Positions 54,841 to 64,000 of a DNA stretch of 64,000 nucleotides are shown here, piece by piece. The stretch covers positions 1,763,846 to 1,827,845 of the forward strand of contig JALPQD010000407.1 in the NCBI GenBank assembly GCA_023101885.1, given 5' to 3'. Below the pieces are notes generated by a model. It ran no database searches. It was given only the letters and a program-made list of their open reading frames with translations, and was not told the origin of the DNA. The translations under genes were made by a program, and so were the position numbers. Numbering within the stretch: the first letter of the stretch is position 1; each line of letters opens with the position of its first letter. This stretch comes from Typhlomys cinereus (Eukaryota; Chordata; Mammalia; Rodentia; Platacanthomyidae).

Positions 54841-55497
54841 TCCTGCTGTGATGGGGTCACTCCAGCCACTCAGGGTCACCCTCCATCCCAGCTGGGTGAA
54901 ATCTGTGCTCCTTGTGCCCTGCCCCAGCACACTCCACGGGCATCAGGAGTCATGGAGCTAACATCCATCGCTCCCCACTTTAAAGAGCAACATAAATGGG
55001 CACTCCATGCCCCAGATCTCTCACGGCCCCCAGCACTTCCAAAGGCCAGTGTGAAGTCACCAGTACGTGGTAAGGCTGAACTTGGTCCTGGGCGAGCGGG
55101 TGGGCACAAGCCACTGAACGTGCTCACCAGTAGTGTTTATCTCATCACTGAAATCTCCTGAGACTCACTTGTGTCGAGACAAGAAAACAGAAGAGATTTC
55201 CCTTCCATAGCTAGCAGAGAAGGCCCCACCGTTTGCGAAAATTACTTTAAATGTTCCCAACCTCTTCCCTTTTCCCAGGGTACAATACGCAGAAATCAGT
55301 TTTAAAAAATCACTCAATTAAGTCACCACTGTCTTCCAGGCCAACCGCTCAGCTTAAATGACAATATCCACGCTGTTTATGTAAGGAAGACACCAAGACT
55401 GCGTCAACCGAGTCCAGAGGGAGAGCTGCCCAAATCTCCCGCTAAAGGCGCCAATACAACTCTGATTACACAGTGTGTGCTAGGGAACAGGCGCCCT
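54841..55497. other. Unique DNA; possible conserved element 55160-55480
   Basis: No gene recognised. The right half is AT-rich with tttgcgaaaattactttaaa, aaaaaatcactcaattaagt and cttaaatgacaatatcc. It looks like a conserved noncoding element pressed against a GC-rich array. Confidence 0.35.
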
Positions 55498-56605
55498 GCC
55501 AGCCTGGGGCCGCTGTCACAGCCCCCCGCCCCTGCCAGCCTAGAGCCGCTGTCACAGCCCCCCGCCCCTGCCAGCCTAGCCCCTGCCAGCCTAGAGCCGC
55601 TGTCACCCCCCGCCCCTGCCAGCCTAGAGCCGCTCTCACAGCCCCCTGCCCCTGCCAGCCTAGAGCCTCTGTCACAGCCCCCTGCCAGCCTAGAGCCGCT
55701 GTCACAGCCCCCCGCCCCTGCCAGCCTAGAGCCGCTGTCACAGCCCCCTGCCCCTGCCAGCCTGGGGCCGCTGTCACAGCCCCCCGCCCCTGCCAGCCTA
55801 GAGCCGCTGTCACAGCCCCCTGCCCCTGCCAGCCTAGAGCCGCTGTCACCCCCCCAGCCCCTGCCAGCCTAGAGCCGCTGTCACAGCCCCCTGCCCCTGC
55901 CAGCCTAGAGCCGCTCTCACAGCCCCTGCCCCTGCCAGCCTAGAGCCTCGTCACAGCCCCCTGCCCCTGCCAGCCTGGGCCGCTGTCACAGCCCCCCGCC
56001 CCTGCCAGCCTAGAGCCACTGTCACAGCCCCCAACCCCTGCCAGCCTAGAGCCGCTGTCACAGCCCCCTGCCCCTGCCAGCCTGGGGCCGCTCTCACCCC
56101 CCTGCCCCTGCCAGCCTAGAGCCTCTGTCACAGCCCCTCGCCCCTGCCAGCCTAGAGCCGCTGTCACAGCCCCCAACCCCTGCCAGCCTAGAGCCGCTGT
56201 CACAGCCCCCTGCCCCTGCCAGCCTGGGGCCACTCTCACCCCCCTGCCCCTGCCAGCCTAGAGCCTCTGTCACAGCCCCTCGCCCCTGCCAGCCTAGAGC
56301 CGCTGTCACCCCCCCGCCCCTGCCAGCCTGGGGCCGCTCTCACCCCCCCGCCCCTGTTAGCCTAGAGCCGCTGTCACCCCCCCGCCCCTGTTAGCCTAGA
56401 GCCGCTGTCACCCCTCTGCCCCTGCCAGCCTAGCCCCTGCCAGCCTAGAGCCGCTGTCACAGCCCCCTGCCCCTGCCAGCCTAGAGCCGCTCTCACCCCC
56501 CTGCCCCTGCCAGCCTAGAGCCGCTCTCACCCCCCCGCCCCTGCCAGCCTAGAGCCGCTCTCACCCCCCGCCCCTGCCAGCCTAGAGCCGCTGTCACCCC
56601 CCGCC
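55498..56605. repeat. About 36-bp C-rich minisatellite
   Basis: About 32 units: ctgccagcctagagccgctg followed by tcacagccccccgcccc. Variants have ggggcc for agagcc, ctctcac for ctgtcac, or lose cagcc. Deletions reduce some units to 17-30 bp. The minus strand has G5-G7 runs and is strongly quadruplex-prone. Frames of 127-156 codons are artefacts. Confidence 0.96.
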
Positions 56606-56861
56606 CCTGCGGCCTGGGGCTGCGGCAGCCCCTCTGGAACTTGCTGCTCCAAGAGGGCCTGCACCGTCCTGGGGTTGCTGACCTCAGGCCCTCAGGTAGC
56701 TGACGTTGGAACCAATCCTCTAACCCGGTCTTCCAGGCCCCACCTCTCAAGATGCTCAGCACACCAAGCTGTTCACAGTGTTGAGAGACCCAGAACCTTC
56801 AGAGGCTCAAAGCCTCTGGTACAAAAGTCACCAGCCTTGGAAATCCAACTAGAAACACAGG
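56606..56861. other. Unique spacer
   Basis: GC-rich spacer between two arrays, nothing recognised. Confidence 0.4.
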
Positions 56862-57412
56862 AAAGGCCCCCGTCTCACGGCACAGGAAAGGCCCCCGTCT
56901 CACAACACAGGAAAGGCCCCCGTCTCACGGCACAGGAAAGGCCCCCGTCTCACAACACAGGAAAGGCCCCCGTCTCACAACACAGGAAAGGCCCCCGTCT
57001 CACAACACAGGAAAGGCCCCCGTCTCACAACACAGGAAAGGCCCCCGTCTCACGGCACAGGAAAGGCCCCCGTCTCACAACACAGGAAAGGCCCCCGTCT
57101 CACAACACAGGAAAGGCCCCCGTCTCACAACACAGGAAAGGCCCCCGTCTCACGGCACAGGAAAGGCCCCCGTCTCACAACACAGGAAAGGCCCCCGTCT
57201 CACAACACAGGAAAGGCCCCCGTTCTCACAACAGGAAAGGCCCCCCGTCTCACAACACAGGAAGGCCCCCTCTCACGGCACGGGAAAGGCCCCCGTCTCA
57301 CAACACAGGAAAGGCCCCCGTCTCACGGCATGGGAAAGGCCCCCGTCTCACGGCACAGGAAAGGCCCCCGTCTCACAACACAGGAAAGGCCCCCGTCTCA
57401 CGGCATGGGAAA
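56862..57412. repeat. 25-bp minisatellite
   Basis: About 22 units of aggaaaggcccccgtctcac joined by aacac or ggcac. The two joint types alternate irregularly. Single-base indels at 57220-57275 break the register, and gcatggg variants appear at the right. The 321-codon plus-strand frame is an artefact. Confidence 0.96.
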
Positions 57413-58689
57413 GGACCCCATCTTACAGCGGTAACGATCCCAGGCAGAGTCCTACAGCCCACAGCTGCGCTCCCTCGAGCGCCCAGGTGTCCTGACAGGT
57501 GTGTCAACAGCAGGAATGTGGCGCACGGAAGGAGGGGCGCAGCACACCCCAGGGTGGTTCAGGGCTGTCTGAGGGCTGCAGGCTCACAGTCCAAGGCAGC
57601 TGGACCCAGTCAGGAGGAGCTGCTTTGGGCCGCGCTGTAAGCTCCTCAGTGCTCCCCGGAGCACCCTCCCTTCTCCTGGCTGGCGAGGCCAGGACCGGCC
57701 AGTTACACACACCGTCAAGCTGCTGCCCGGGCGACGCGGCACCACCGCTGAGAGGACCTGGAGGAGCGCTCGTCGCTCTCAGAGCTCCCCGAGGCCAGTT
57801 GTCCCCAAGGCTGGAGCTCTCTGAACCCCACACCAGCCCAGCTGCAAACCTCGCCTTGCTCACGGGACACACCCAGTCTTACTTCATCAAGTCCAGAAGG
57901 CTGAGGCTCTTCGTGAGGCAGCAGAGCTTTGCACTAATGACATCGGACCCCGGATGGCCCTGAAAAGCCCAGGCGAGGCATTGGAAGAGCAAGAGCACCA
58001 GCAGCATCGCCGAGGCCTACCTGCTCCTGGCTCTGCGCAGCTGGTAAGCCGCATAGCGAACGAATGACGATCTTAAGATAACTGTGCTGTGAGGTGGCTT
58101 TGACAGCCCACGCTGCTTCCGCGCGGTTAGAGCCAAGCGCCAGCATTTCCCTGGGGAAAGGGAGACAGACCTGAGAGCCCACTGCAGGCCCCTCGAGCAG
58201 GAGACCCAGAGAACAGACGGGTGGCTGACGGCTGGGAAAGAGGTCATCTGGCAGATGCCTTTACGTGCTTCCCGCCCAAGCCTGCTTTGCTGTGTGGTCA
58301 TGAAAGCTTTTCCCCAAAGCTCTGGCTGAAAACGGTAAGTCACAGGGAAATCTACAGGATCCTGATTCGAGTCAGCACGGCGATTAGCAAACAGCAATTC
58401 TGATCAGATCTCATTCCAGAAATTCTCTGAAGCCTCAACTGTCTCAACAGTAGGGAAAGACCTCGAAGTCTCCTGTTTCCCAGCGAAACAACCTGCTGGT
58501 GAAAGTCGTTTTGCTCTGTGGCATCACGTTTCTGACTGTTGATGCTGCGGGTAGAGATTCCTTATTGGTCGGGTCCTTGTTCCCAAAGGCTGATGGGCTC
58601 GTCCTCTGTCCGTGTAGATAACAATAGTCCCTGGTCCGACACTGACTGAGGCCATAGAGTTCCTCCAAGAGCATGTAAGTAAGCACCTT
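57413..58689. other. Unique DNA; possible conserved element 58480-58600
   Basis: No gene recognised. At 58495-58590, cgttttgctctgtggcatca and ctgactgttgatgctgcggg followed by attccttattgg look unlike the surrounding GC-rich DNA. No exon structure seen. Confidence 0.35.
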
Positions 58690-59879
58690 GCTCTGGGCTG
58701 TGTGTCTGAATGTGTGTGTGCATGTGTGTGCTTCTGTGTATCTGTATGTGTGTGTGCACAGATCTGTTTATGACTGTGTGTGTTATGTGCCTGTGTGTAT
58801 GTCTATATATGTGTGTATGTGTCTGTCTGTTATGTGTATGTTGTATGTGTGTATATCTGTGTATCTATGTGTAACCATGTTTATATATATGTATGTCATA
58901 TACATATGTACTAATGTATCTGTATGTGTGTGCTGTGTCTCTATGTGACCATGTATGTGTGTCTGTGTGTATGTGTGTGTGTGCTTGACTGTGTATGTGT
59001 GCTGTGTGTATATCTGTTTCTGTGTGTGACTGTATGTGTGCTGTGTGTCAATGAATGACTCTATGTATAGATTTCTGTGTGTGTAACCGTGTGTGTAACT
59101 ATGTATGTGACTATCTGTGTCTGTGTGCGTGACTATGTGTATCTGTGTGACTATGTATGCATGTGATTGTGTGTGACTGTGTATGTGTGACTCTGTATAT
59201 GTAACTGCATATAACTGTGTATGTGTAGTGTATGTCTGCGTGTGATTATGTGTAAGTATGTATTGTGGTGCACATCTGTGTGTGACTATATATAACTCTG
59301 TGTGTATATGTATAATTATGTGTGACTGTGTAATCTGTATTGTGGTGTATGTCTTTGTGTGTGACTGTGCGTGTCAATGAAGGTGTGTGTGTGTAACTGT
59401 GTAAGACTGTGTCTGTGTGACTGTGTATGCATGTAACTGTGTGTGACTGTGTATGTGTGACTGTGTATGTGTGACTGTGTGTAACTATATGTGTGGTGTA
59501 TGTCTCTGTATGTGACTGTGTGAACCATGTATATGTGGTGTATGTCTGTGTGACTGTGTATAACTGTATGTGTGATGTCTGTCTGTCTGTGTGTGGCTGT
59601 GTGTAATTGTATGTGGTGTATGTCTGTGTGTAACTGTGTGTGGTGTATGTCTGCGTGTGACTGTGTGTAACTGTGTGTGGTGTATGTCTGCGTGTGACTG
59701 TGTGTAACTGTGTGTGATGTATGTCTGCGTGTGACTGTGTGTAACTGTGTGTGATGTATGTCTGTGTGTAACTGTGTGTTGTGTCTGTCTGCGTGTGACT
59801 ATGTGTAACTGTGTGTGGTGTATGTCTGTGTGTGTGACCGTGAGTCTGGTCCTGTCTGTATATGACTGTGCGTGGCACA
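58690..59879. repeat. TG-rich cryptic repeat with a 37-bp array
   Basis: 1.2 kb of tgtgtg, gactgtg, gtatgt words. In the right part (about 59600-59830) it settles into about six 37-bp units with ggtgtatgtctgcgtgtgac. It abuts the CA-tail side of the SINE at 59880. Minus-strand frames (137-210 codons) are artefacts. Confidence 0.93.
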
Positions 59880-60095
59880 TGGGAACATGCATGTTCATAT
59901 GTGGAGGTCAGGGATCAAATTCTGATGTTGGTCCTCGGGACAGCCATCCACCTTGTCATTGAGACAGGGCTGCTCACTGGGCCCTGGCACTGCCAAGGGG
60001 CTGAGGCCAGCCAGCTCCAGGGACCCGCCTGTCCCCACCTCCCGGAGCTGGGTGACAAGCTCAGGCCTGGCTGCTTGCACGGCCGCCCCTTGCTT
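59880..60095 (-). mobile_element. B4-like SINE
   Basis: Minus-strand element: gtggaggtcagggatcaaat, ggacagccatccaccttgtc, ttgagacagggctgctcact, ggccagccagctccagggac and a ctcccggagctgggtgac end. The tRNA-like head is not clear, so it is probably truncated. Confidence 0.65.
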
Positions 60096-61692
60096 GTCTG
60101 GCAAGCACGCCCTCAACCCATCCCTGCTCTGAGATCTGGACAACTGCCCCGCGCTGACAGGGATCAGCCATGCTGGGGTCGCCCGTCTAGAGCCAGGAAC
60201 TCCCAGGGGAAAAGGAAGGCTGCCCTCGAAGCCTCTGTCCTTTCCCCACTTTCCATTTGTACAATTAGGGAACCTGGGAGCCACCTGGGTCTGGGAGCCC
60301 CTGGTGCTTGCTCCTGGGGGGGGCAGGGAAAGGGGAGGTAGGCGGAGGGAGGGGCGCATCTGTTTGAACCATAAACCAGTCAGGGCCCAGGCGTGAGGGG
60401 GAAGTGGGGGCCACAGGAGTGATGACAGACAGGCAGAGGCGCACAGGCCTGTGATCGACGCCCCGCCCCGGGCGGTGCCCAGGTGTTGATGAGACATGAA
60501 GGCAGGGCGTGCAAAGGCAGCCCCCAGAGAGCCCCGGGAAATCCCCAGAGCCCTGCTCCCCGCCATGAGGCTGGCGGGCTGCAAGGAGCACTGGGCCCAG
60601 CCGCTGCCCCTCTGAGCCCCTGTAGCCTGCTCTGCACAGGGTCTCTGGGGACAGGAAGTGGGTCCTGTGGAGTCCTCAGGGTATTGCAGGCGGGCGTGGG
60701 GAAGCCTTGCTGGGCACAGGAATTCAGCGAGAACCTGGCGCTCCGGCTCTGGTGTTAAAGACGCCTCACCTCTGGCCAGCATGGACCACGTGGGAGCAGC
60801 TGCCCACTGCCCCGGGGTCACTCGCTGTCTGAACACTGTGCCCTGCCGGTCACTCGTGTCTGATAGCTCCTTCTTCTCATCCAGCAGTGACACTTCCCAA
60901 GCTCCGTGTGTGTTGTGTGTAGAGACGCCCCCCACAGCTGCACCTGGCAACAGCTGCACCTGGCTGCTGTTGTCTAAGTCCACGTGTGACCTGGCCGAAA
61001 GTGTCCCCCAAAGAGTCGCAGTCGTCCAGCCTGAGCTGCAGAGACACCCTGGGCCCTGAGCCTCAGCTCATACCATCCAGCCAGCAGGAGAGGAGTCCTG
61101 TGCTGGTCTGCAGCTGAGAGCCGGGCTTGGCTCTGAGCGGGACCCCTGCAGTGTCTACAGCCCCTGATGTGCCTGGTGATGTTGTGCTGTCCGCAGCTGT
61201 TCCTCACCAGCGCCACCCCGGGGGAGCCCTCCACAGCCCCCCAGTTTGCCTGTGAGGCGCTGCCGTGCTGTGGCCATGTGCAGTGACAGCAAGGGGCTGG
61301 CAGGACTGTCCTTGGGCCCTGGAACCCCCCAGCCCCCCGTGGGTGTCTTTAGCACTGTCGCTGGGACATCTGCCTTCCCCAAGGAGCCTGGCTGCTGACT
61401 CCTCCCTGTGTGTGTCCCAAGGGTAGTGTAAATGTCTGTCCCCAAAGAGGGGTGGGAAGAGGACCAAGATGTGAATGAAGAGCGCTGGGGGCTCGGCCCC
61501 CACAGCCTAGTCTGTCGCTCTGTACGTCAGATTCCCACCCGCCTGCGTGGCTTCTTTCACTGCTGGGAGCAATCCACGTCCCTCCCCTCGCTGCCTTGAG
61601 GCCTGGCCACTGAGGCCTGTTGGATTCTTCAAATTCTTGTGCAGGGGAATTGGGGGAGGGGGCTTTCAGGCTTGCCCAGGCAGGTCTGAATC
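60096..61692. other. Unique GC-rich DNA, no gene recognised
   Basis: A 362-codon minus-strand frame (59895-60983) and opposite-strand frames overlap; no domain is recognised. G8 run near 60315. A possible TG/CAC-rich promoter-like pattern was not convincing. Confidence 0.35.
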
Positions 61693-61742
61693 TAGGGAGG
61701 CCAGCAGGACGTGCTCTGCTGCTGAGCTGCATGCCCAGCCCG
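61693..61742 (-). mobile_element. ID-like SINE head
   Basis: gacgtgctctgctgctgagc followed by tgcatgcccagccc is the reverse complement of an ID-type head (gggctgggcatgcagctcag), with an A-box-like gcagctcagcag. Only the head is convincing. Confidence 0.45.
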
Positions 61743-61764
61743 CTCTCTCTTTGGGGGAAGGTAC

Positions 61765-62033
61765 ATATGTGCATGCAGAGTGCATACGTGTATGCATGTA
61801 TGTTTGCACGTGTGTGGGTGCATGTGTGTGTGCGCGCGTGTGTGTGCGTGTACGTGGGGGGGTAGGGGGGTGTGTGCATATGTGTGTATGTGTATGTGTG
61901 TGCATGCACGTGTGTGTGGTGTGTGTGCATGTGTGCACGCGTGCATATGTGCGTGCATGTGTGTGCATGTTTGTGCCCGTGTGTGCATGCATGTGTGCCT
62001 GTGTGTGGTGTGCGTGCGTGCGTGCATGTGTGT
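61765..62033. repeat. TG/CATG-rich cryptic repeat at a SINE tail
   Basis: Words tgcatgtgtgtg and gcgtgcgtgcatg without fixed period. It abuts the CA-tail side of a minus-strand SINE. Confidence 0.9.
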
Positions 62034-62255
62034 GAAGTTGACATCAGAGCCTTCCTCAGTTGCTCTCCACGTCATTCATTGAGGTGAGTTCTCTCGGCTG
62101 AATCCCGCACTCACTGATGGGCTTGTGCTGGGATCTCCTGTCTCTGGTCCCAAGCGCTGGGTTGCAGGCAGCAGCCAAGCCCACCCAGCATTTCCATGGG
62201 CTTCATGCATCTGACATCCAGGCCTCACCTTGTGGCACAAACACACAGGTCACCA
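62034..62255 (-). mobile_element. B4-like SINE, old
   Basis: Minus-strand element: gaagttgacatcagagcctt, gctgggatctcctgtctctg, ccaagcgctgggttgcaggc, and cacccagcatttccatgggc followed by a catctgacatccaggcct head segment. Diverged but colinear with the copy at 59880. Confidence 0.55.
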
Positions 62256-62264
62256 AGGCCCACC

Positions 62265-62355
62265 CCCTCTTTTCTTTTTGCAACAGGATCACCAGGTTCC
62301 CAAAGCTGGCCTTGAACTCACTTCATCACCTAGACACACTTGAACTGTGATCATC
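62265..62355 (-). mobile_element. B1-like SINE fragment
   Basis: gcaacaggatcaccaggttc then ccaaagctggccttgaactc parallels the minus strand of B1 (caggctggccttgaactc). Confidence 0.4.
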
Positions 62356-63849
62356 CAGACCTAGTGAACTCTTCCCTGGGTGCAGGGTCCATCCTAATGT
62401 CCCGTTCCCTCGGCTCTGGAGCCACCTGGGCAGAGAGGAGCCAGCCAGATTTGCTCATTTATGTAGATCGGGTGCCCCTCCAGCAAGTTTCCCCAAGATG
62501 TGGGATGAGCCTCGGGGGTGTCAGCAGCTTCCTGGGGAGAACCATGCTCCTTCAGGGTGATGCTGATTTCAACAAATGAGATGTAGGTGACTGATCTAAA
62601 ATTGTTTCTGCTTAGATTTTTTTATGCTGATGGAAAATAATACGTAAATTCTGCTCATTCTAAAAACAGCCTCTCTGCTTATTAGATTGTCATCTAGCAG
62701 AACAGCATGTCACATGCAGACAGATCTGTTTATGGAAGAACACAAGATTTTGGAGCACAACTAATCCTCATGTGGCTTACGCTCCATGCTTTTGAAACCC
62801 ATGACAAAACAGTTTAGAAAACGAGTCTGCAAACTCCAGGTTTCTCTGACGTCAACTGGCAAGGCTTGAACGTTCTCCGGCTCGCAGTCCGTGTGAGCAA
62901 CGCGGTTCTAGAGTCCCAGCTGACCAAACCTCATTCTTCTCGAGCCACAAGCCTGAGAAATGAAACCGTGTCCGCTAAGCAGCTCGTCTCCGTTTCCTCG
63001 CACAACACAGCCTGGGAGACAGCGGCCGCGAAGGCACTTTCCTGTGAGCACCTCACAGCTGATGTCTCAGTGCACACACAGCGGCTTCAACGGCTGACCC
63101 CACCACCAGCCAGGCACAGACCTGGCCAGAGCTGCCCCCAAACCTTGCCAAACAGCCCAGCTGGGAGTTGTGGACATGATCCCCATGGGCTGTGCGCCTT
63201 CTGCTGACCACCGTAGCCTCTAACTGACCACCTCGCCGCCACAGAGATTCACATATCCCCACTAGTGGAGCTTGGCATGGGCTGAGGCAGACCCCGAGTT
63301 CCAGCACAACCTGTTGGGAATCTCAGTTCTTCCTGGGGCCCACCCAAAACAGACGCACCACACCCCCAAGCATTCCGCAATGCCATCTCCCCCACCTTCA
63401 CCTTGGGGCACCTGTGCTCAGTGGGGGTGGGGGAGCACGGGTTCTACTTTTTTAGACCCCACCAAGCAGCAAACTCTTCCCCAATCCTCAGAGAAGAGGG
63501 AGGGCAGTCAGGGGACAGCAAAAACATGTTTAAGAGCTAAACAGACAAAACATACAGGGCTGCAGAGACAGCAACAGGGAAAGCAGATGGGGGCTGGAGC
63601 CTTCAGCGGCTGGCGCACAGGTCTCAGTGTGAGACGCAGGAGCACCGTGCAAAGACCAAGGGAAGCGCTGACACAGGCCCTCACCAGCCTCAGACACACC
63701 CCGGCCAGAGCCCAAGGTCAGGGACAAAGCAGCACAGGAAACACATCACCCCCAAGCCAGAGAAGAGTCACCGAAGGGCTCATACAGACACTGAATGGTA
63801 AGAGTCCCATCCCCCAGCAGTCAGCCACAGAGAGCCTTGAGGGGGACTC
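62356..63849. other. Unique DNA; possible conserved element 62580-62830
   Basis: No gene recognised. The AT-rich island at 62580-62830 includes ctgatctaaaattgtttctg, tgctgatggaaaataatacg and cttattagattgtcatct, and resembles a conserved noncoding element. The rest is GC-rich with a 220-codon chance frame. Confidence 0.35.
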
Positions 63850-63859
63850 AGGATACAAA

Positions 63860-64000
63860 CACCAAGTGACCAGAGGGGTACACAGGATCCCACCAAGTGA
63901 CCAGAGGGGTACACAGGATCCCACCAGCAAGTGACCAGAGGGGTATATAGGATCCCACCAGCAAGTGACCACAGGGGTACACAGGATCCCACCAGCAAGT
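63860..64000. repeat. 34-bp minisatellite cut by window end
   Basis: Four visible units with core gtgaccagaggggtacacag followed by gatcccaccagcaa. The first unit is 3 bp shorter, and variants are tatata for tacaca and caca for caga. It continues past the right edge. Confidence 0.93.

Noticed and set aside
59895..60983. 362-codon minus-strand frame
   Set aside because: GC-rich DNA partly inside a SINE, no recognised domain, and many competing frames.

Overview
The window looks like nuclear DNA of a rodent. The evidence is a set of rodent-type interspersed repeats: B1-like and dimeric tRNA/7SL-type (B4-like) SINEs with CA-rich tails, one tRNA-headed B2-like SINE with a near-perfect target-site duplication, 3' ends of L1 elements that resemble murid Lx elements, and many ERVL/MaLR-like LTR fragments. 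Species and chromosome cannot be fixed from sequence alone. Repeat names are from memory of the families and should be read as class assignments.

I find no convincing protein-coding, rRNA or tRNA gene. The long open frames (710 codons at 14614-16746 minus, 595 codons at 47556-49343 minus, 422 codons at 40607-41875 plus, and others) are mostly or wholly stop-free stretches of tandem repeat. The most gene-like regulatory stretch is a CpG-rich segment at about 9020-9900 with a strong CTCF-type motif at 9553-9566. Several AT-rich islands inside GC-rich unique DNA (about 4340-4530, 7905-8060, 25430-25560, 55160-55480, 62580-62830) look like candidate conserved regulatory elements; this is inference.

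The dominant feature is tandem repetition. More than thirty separate minisatellite or cryptic simple-repeat arrays, of 15 to 60 bp unit, occupy about a quarter of the window by manual tally. The largest are a 25-bp array at 14641-16880, a purine array at 47608-49135, a 16/17-bp two-type array at 42893-44343, a TG-rich array at 58690-59880, a 36-bp C-rich array at 55498-56605, a 40-bp array at 11950-13060 and a 15/17-bp array at 40756-41812. A degenerate interstitial telomere-like tract (five exact CCCTAA hexamers) lies at 23475-23760. High GC, many arrays and telomere-like sequence together suggest a subtelomeric or otherwise recombination-active region.

Layout: 1-1214, two arrays touching an LTR fragment and splitting a B1; 1215-9000, mostly unique DNA with small arrays and an L1 nested in a SINE; 9000-9900, CpG island; 11537-17353, LTR, 40-bp array, 25-bp array and a SINE split by its own array; 17780-23760, split LTR, L1 tail, solo ERVL LTR, split SINE and telomere-like tract; 24826-34790, many GC- and CA-rich arrays with MaLR-like elements; 34800-40600, mostly unique DNA with L1 and LTR remnants; 40610-49135, the densest array block; 49136-54590, unique DNA, a young SINE and small arrays; 54596-57412, C-rich arrays; 58690-64000, TG arrays with SINEs and an array running off the right edge.

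The main discovery candidate is mechanistic. At least four arrays sit inside a transposable element, whose two halves can be read on either side, and five TG-rich arrays abut the CA-tail end of minus-strand B4-like SINEs. Transposable elements appear to have repeatedly seeded minisatellites here.
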